A DNA stretch of 6,090 nt. Source: Myxococcales bacterium (lineage in GTDB: Bacteria > Myxococcota_A > Polyangia > Fen-1088). The notes beneath the pieces were generated by a model. The model was not told where the DNA came from and made no database searches. It was given only the letters and a program-made list of their open reading frames with translations. The stretch covers positions 11,568 through 17,657 of the forward strand of contig PMNO01000684.1 in the NCBI GenBank assembly GCA_003161835.1. The letters are read 5' to 3'. This document shows, one piece after another, positions 4,644-6,090 of the stretch. The stretch's first letter is position 1. Each line of letters starts with the position of its first letter. A program made the translations under genes and the position numbers.

Positions 4644-5557
4644 CGACGGCTCCGATTCCGCCATCGCGGCCGGACGCCGAAAAGCCGGTCGAAAAGCCGG
4701 TCGAAAAGCCGCTCAACGATCGGCCGGTGGTCTTGATCACCGGAGCCTCGTCGGGCGTTGGCCATGCCGCCGCCCGTCGATTCGCAGCGCGCGGCTGGCG
4801 CGTGTTTGCCAGCATGCGGCGGCCCGAAAGAAGCGAGGCTCTGCGCGCCGAAGCGGACGAGCGCCGGTGGACCCTGCAAACTCCCCAGCTGGACGTGACC
4901 GACGATCTGTCGGTCACGCGCGCGATCGGCGCGATGCTGCAGGAGACGCGCGGGCGCATCGATCTGCTCGTGAACAATGCGGCCTACTACGCGTTCGGCG
5001 CCCTCGAAGAGACGACCCCCGACGAACTGCGTGCCCAGATGGAGACCAACTTGATCGGGGTGCATCGGGTGACCCGCGCGGTGCTACCCGCGATGCGGGA
5101 GCGGCGGGCGGGTCGTATCCTCGTTGTCGGCTCCGTGTCGGGTTTGGTCGTCCTGCCGGCGGTCGGCCCCTACCACACGTCCAAGTGGGCGATCGAAGCG
5201 TGGACCGAAACTCTGCGGTACGAAGTGAGCGCGTGGGGTATCGGGGTCGTGTTGATCGAGCCAGGGCCCTTCAAGACCGCCCTTCACGACAATGAGGTGA
5301 AGGCGCGCGCCGCGCAGGCCGCGGACTCCCCCTATGCGGGCTTGCTCGCGGCCTACGAGCGCCAGGCCAAGAGCTTGCGCCGGGCGGAGTTGCCCGCGTT
5401 GATCAACGTCATCGAACGGGCCGCAACCGCGCGCCGTCCGCCGTTGCGGTGGCCGGTTGGGCCGAACGCCTTTTCGGCGGCCTACCTGAGACGGTTCGTT
5501 CCCGACCGCTTGTACGAGCTCGTTGTGCGTTTCGTTTTTCGCAGCCGCTCCCGCTGA
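4640..5557 (+). CDS. Short-chain dehydrogenase/reductase (SDR), classical type
   Basis: An NAD(P)-dependent oxidoreductase of 305 aa with a full classical SDR core. The Rossmann cofactor motif TGASSGVG is at 34-41, the adenine-side aspartate in LDVTD at D85, NNAA at 112-115, the structural/catalytic N137 in METNLIG, catalytic S165 in VGSVSG, and the YxxxK pair Y178/K182 in YHTSK, 13 residues after the serine. PGP at 208-210 is the usual post-beta-6 turn. Basic residues R60 and R61 after the second strand favour NADP(H). The overall pattern resembles 17beta-hydroxysteroid dehydrogenase-like or retinol dehydrogenase-like SDRs, but the substrate cannot be read. Residues 14-25 are an unusual VEKP repeat ahead of the fold, and the extended C-terminus ends in a basic, aromatic segment (LYELVVRFVFRSRSR) that could touch the membrane. 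ATG 4640 overlaps the stop of the membrane-protein gene. Confidence 0.94.
   Translation: MTTAPIPPSRPDAEKPVEKPVEKPLNDRPVVLITGASSGVGHAAARRFAARGWRVFASMRRPERSEALRAEADERRWTLQTPQLDVTDDLSVTRAIGAMLQETRGRIDLLVNNAAYYAFGALEETTPDELRAQMETNLIGVHRVTRAVLPAMRERRAGRILVVGSVSGLVVLPAVGPYHTSKWAIEAWTETLRYEVSAWGIGVVLIEPGPFKTALHDNEVKARAAQAADSPYAGLLAAYERQAKSLRRAELPALINVIERAATARRPPLRWPVGPNAFSAAYLRRFVPDRLYELVVRFVFRSRSR
4679..4714 (+). repeat. 12-bp tandem repeat, three copies, in the SDR N-terminus
   Basis: GAAAAGCCGGTC occurs exactly at 4679-4690 and 4691-4702, and with one change (GAAAAGCCGCTC) at 4703-4714. In frame this encodes EKPV EKPV EKPL, before the first Rossmann strand. The near-perfect identity suggests a recent in-frame expansion in a tail that the enzyme tolerates. 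Confidence 0.9.
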
Positions 5558-5611
5558 CCCCACGCTCATCCGGTGGTGGCTTCGGCGCTCCCAGGGCGTC
5601 TCGAGGCGACC

Positions 5612-5616
5612 GGAGG
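5612..5616 (+). promoter_or_regulatory. Strong Shine-Dalgarno site for the last gene
   Basis: GGAGG with a 7-nt gap to GTG 5624-5626. It is the best ribosome-binding site in the window and decides the start of the terminal gene over the in-frame ATG at 5657. The rest of 5558-5623, between the SDR stop and this gene, shows no clear terminator or promoter. Confidence 0.75.
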
Positions 5617-5623
5617 CACTTCC

Positions 5624-6090
5624 GTGGCTATACTTCGCCACAAGTTGTCTGTGGAGATGCTTTCACCCCGGGAGGTGGACCGGGTCCTTCGGCGCGCGGC
5701 CGAGATCGACAGTATTCCCGGGGACATGGCGCGCGGGATGAACCAAAGCCCGACCCCGGACCTCGAGCCCGGCATGACCGCGGACGAAGTCGTTCGGATG
5801 GGAGTGGAGGCGGGCCTGCGGCAGGATGCCGTGCTGGCCGCCTTGGTCGAAGTACGGCGAGGCGCCTTATTCGAGCCCGAGGCCGGTCCCCTCGCGCGCG
5901 CGTTGGGTCCGAGCCGCATCGTCGTCATGCGCGTGGTGCCAGGTCCTCCCGATCCCGTGCGCCGTGCGGTGGACCGGTTTCTGCGTGAGCAACTGATGAC
6001 GGTGCGGCGACACCACGGGGATCGCGTGGAGTGGGAGCGGGCCCAGGGCGTCTGGCCGGGCCTGCTGCGCTCGCTCGACTTTTCGAAACG
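5624..6090 (+). CDS. Unrecognised protein, N-terminal 155 residues
   Basis: An open frame starting at GTG 5624 behind GGAGG and running off the right edge without a stop; 155 codons are visible. I do not recognise the family with confidence. Residues about 8-80 look helical: LSVEMLSPREVDRVLRRAAE (8-27), a polar Pro/Asp linker, then a second helical pair around MTADEVVRMGVEAGLRQDAV (51-70) and LAALVEVRRG (71-80). The arrangement, an EVxxxLRRAAE helix followed by an eval-like GLxxxxVxxAL helix, recalls the short N-terminal helical module seen ahead of membrane or regulatory domains in several phyla; this is only a resemblance. Residues about 97-150 continue with a beta-like SRIVVMRVVPG stretch and an Arg-rich helix (DPVRRAVDRFLREQLMTVRR). 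No signal peptide or membrane helix in the visible part. Codon use (GC-rich third positions) supports that it is real. Confidence 0.75.
   Translation, partial: MAILRHKLSVEMLSPREVDRVLRRAAEIDSIPGDMARGMNQSPTPDLEPGMTADEVVRMGVEAGLRQDAVLAALVEVRRGALFEPEAGPLARALGPSRIVVMRVVPGPPDPVRRAVDRFLREQLMTVRRHHGDRVEWERAQGVWPGLLRSLDFSK

Noticed and set aside
5558..5623. Terminator after the SDR gene
   Set aside because: CCGGT/ACCGG can pair across a long loop, but there is no compact GC stem and no T-run.
5657..5659. ATG 5657 as start of the last gene
   Set aside because: The GGAG in front has no spacing to the ATG, while GTG 5624 has GGAGG at an ideal distance.
1..6090. RNA genes, CRISPR arrays, insertion sequences or phage genes
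   Set aside because: No tRNA- or rRNA-like segment, no regularly spaced repeats, no transposase motifs and no terminal inverted repeats were seen on either strand.

Overview
The window is GC-rich, gene-dense DNA that looks myxobacterial (Myxococcota, Polyangia-like) or from a close relative. The main reason is the minus-strand lipoprotein with a roughly 100-residue Gly/Ala stalk in front of a cysteine-rich beta domain, an architecture common in that group. Frequent GTG/TTG starts and 4-bp stop/start overlaps fit a large high-GC genome. The taxonomic call is inference from style, not from a marker gene.

Layout: (1) 2-151, plus strand, the last 49 codons of a DUF1684-family protein. (2) 182-2638, minus strand, read right to left: a PolB-type 3'-5' exonuclease (PF10108 type), a 3-methyladenine DNA glycosylase (Mpg/AAG family) whose GTG start overlaps the exonuclease stop, and, after a 76-nt gap, the Gly-rich lipoprotein. 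(3) 2639-2773, a divergent intergenic region with a 12-bp direct repeat and weak promoter-like elements on both sides. (4) 2774-4212, plus strand: a small DUF4266 lipoprotein ending in a Gly-rich Cys-X-Cys tail, and a DUF3570 predicted outer-membrane barrel whose TTG start overlaps the DUF4266 stop. (5) 4272-5557, plus strand: a three-helix membrane protein overlapping by ATGA with a short-chain dehydrogenase/reductase (SDR). (6) 5624-6090, plus strand: an unrecognised GTG-started gene with a strong Shine-Dalgarno site, running off the window.

How the genes may work together: exonuclease plus alkylbase glycosylase form a translationally coupled pair that suggests linked DNA repair. DUF4266 plus DUF3570 form a coupled pair placed by sequence in the envelope: a tiny lipoprotein and an outer-membrane barrel. 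In other bacteria, as I recall, this pair lies beside an ApbE flavin transferase and a thioredoxin-like protein; neither is in this window. This pair is the best candidate here for a poorly described system. The membrane protein/SDR pair is also coupled, but its substrate is not apparent. No RNA gene, CRISPR array, insertion sequence or convincing intrinsic terminator was seen, and there is no gene-free stretch longer than about 135 bases.
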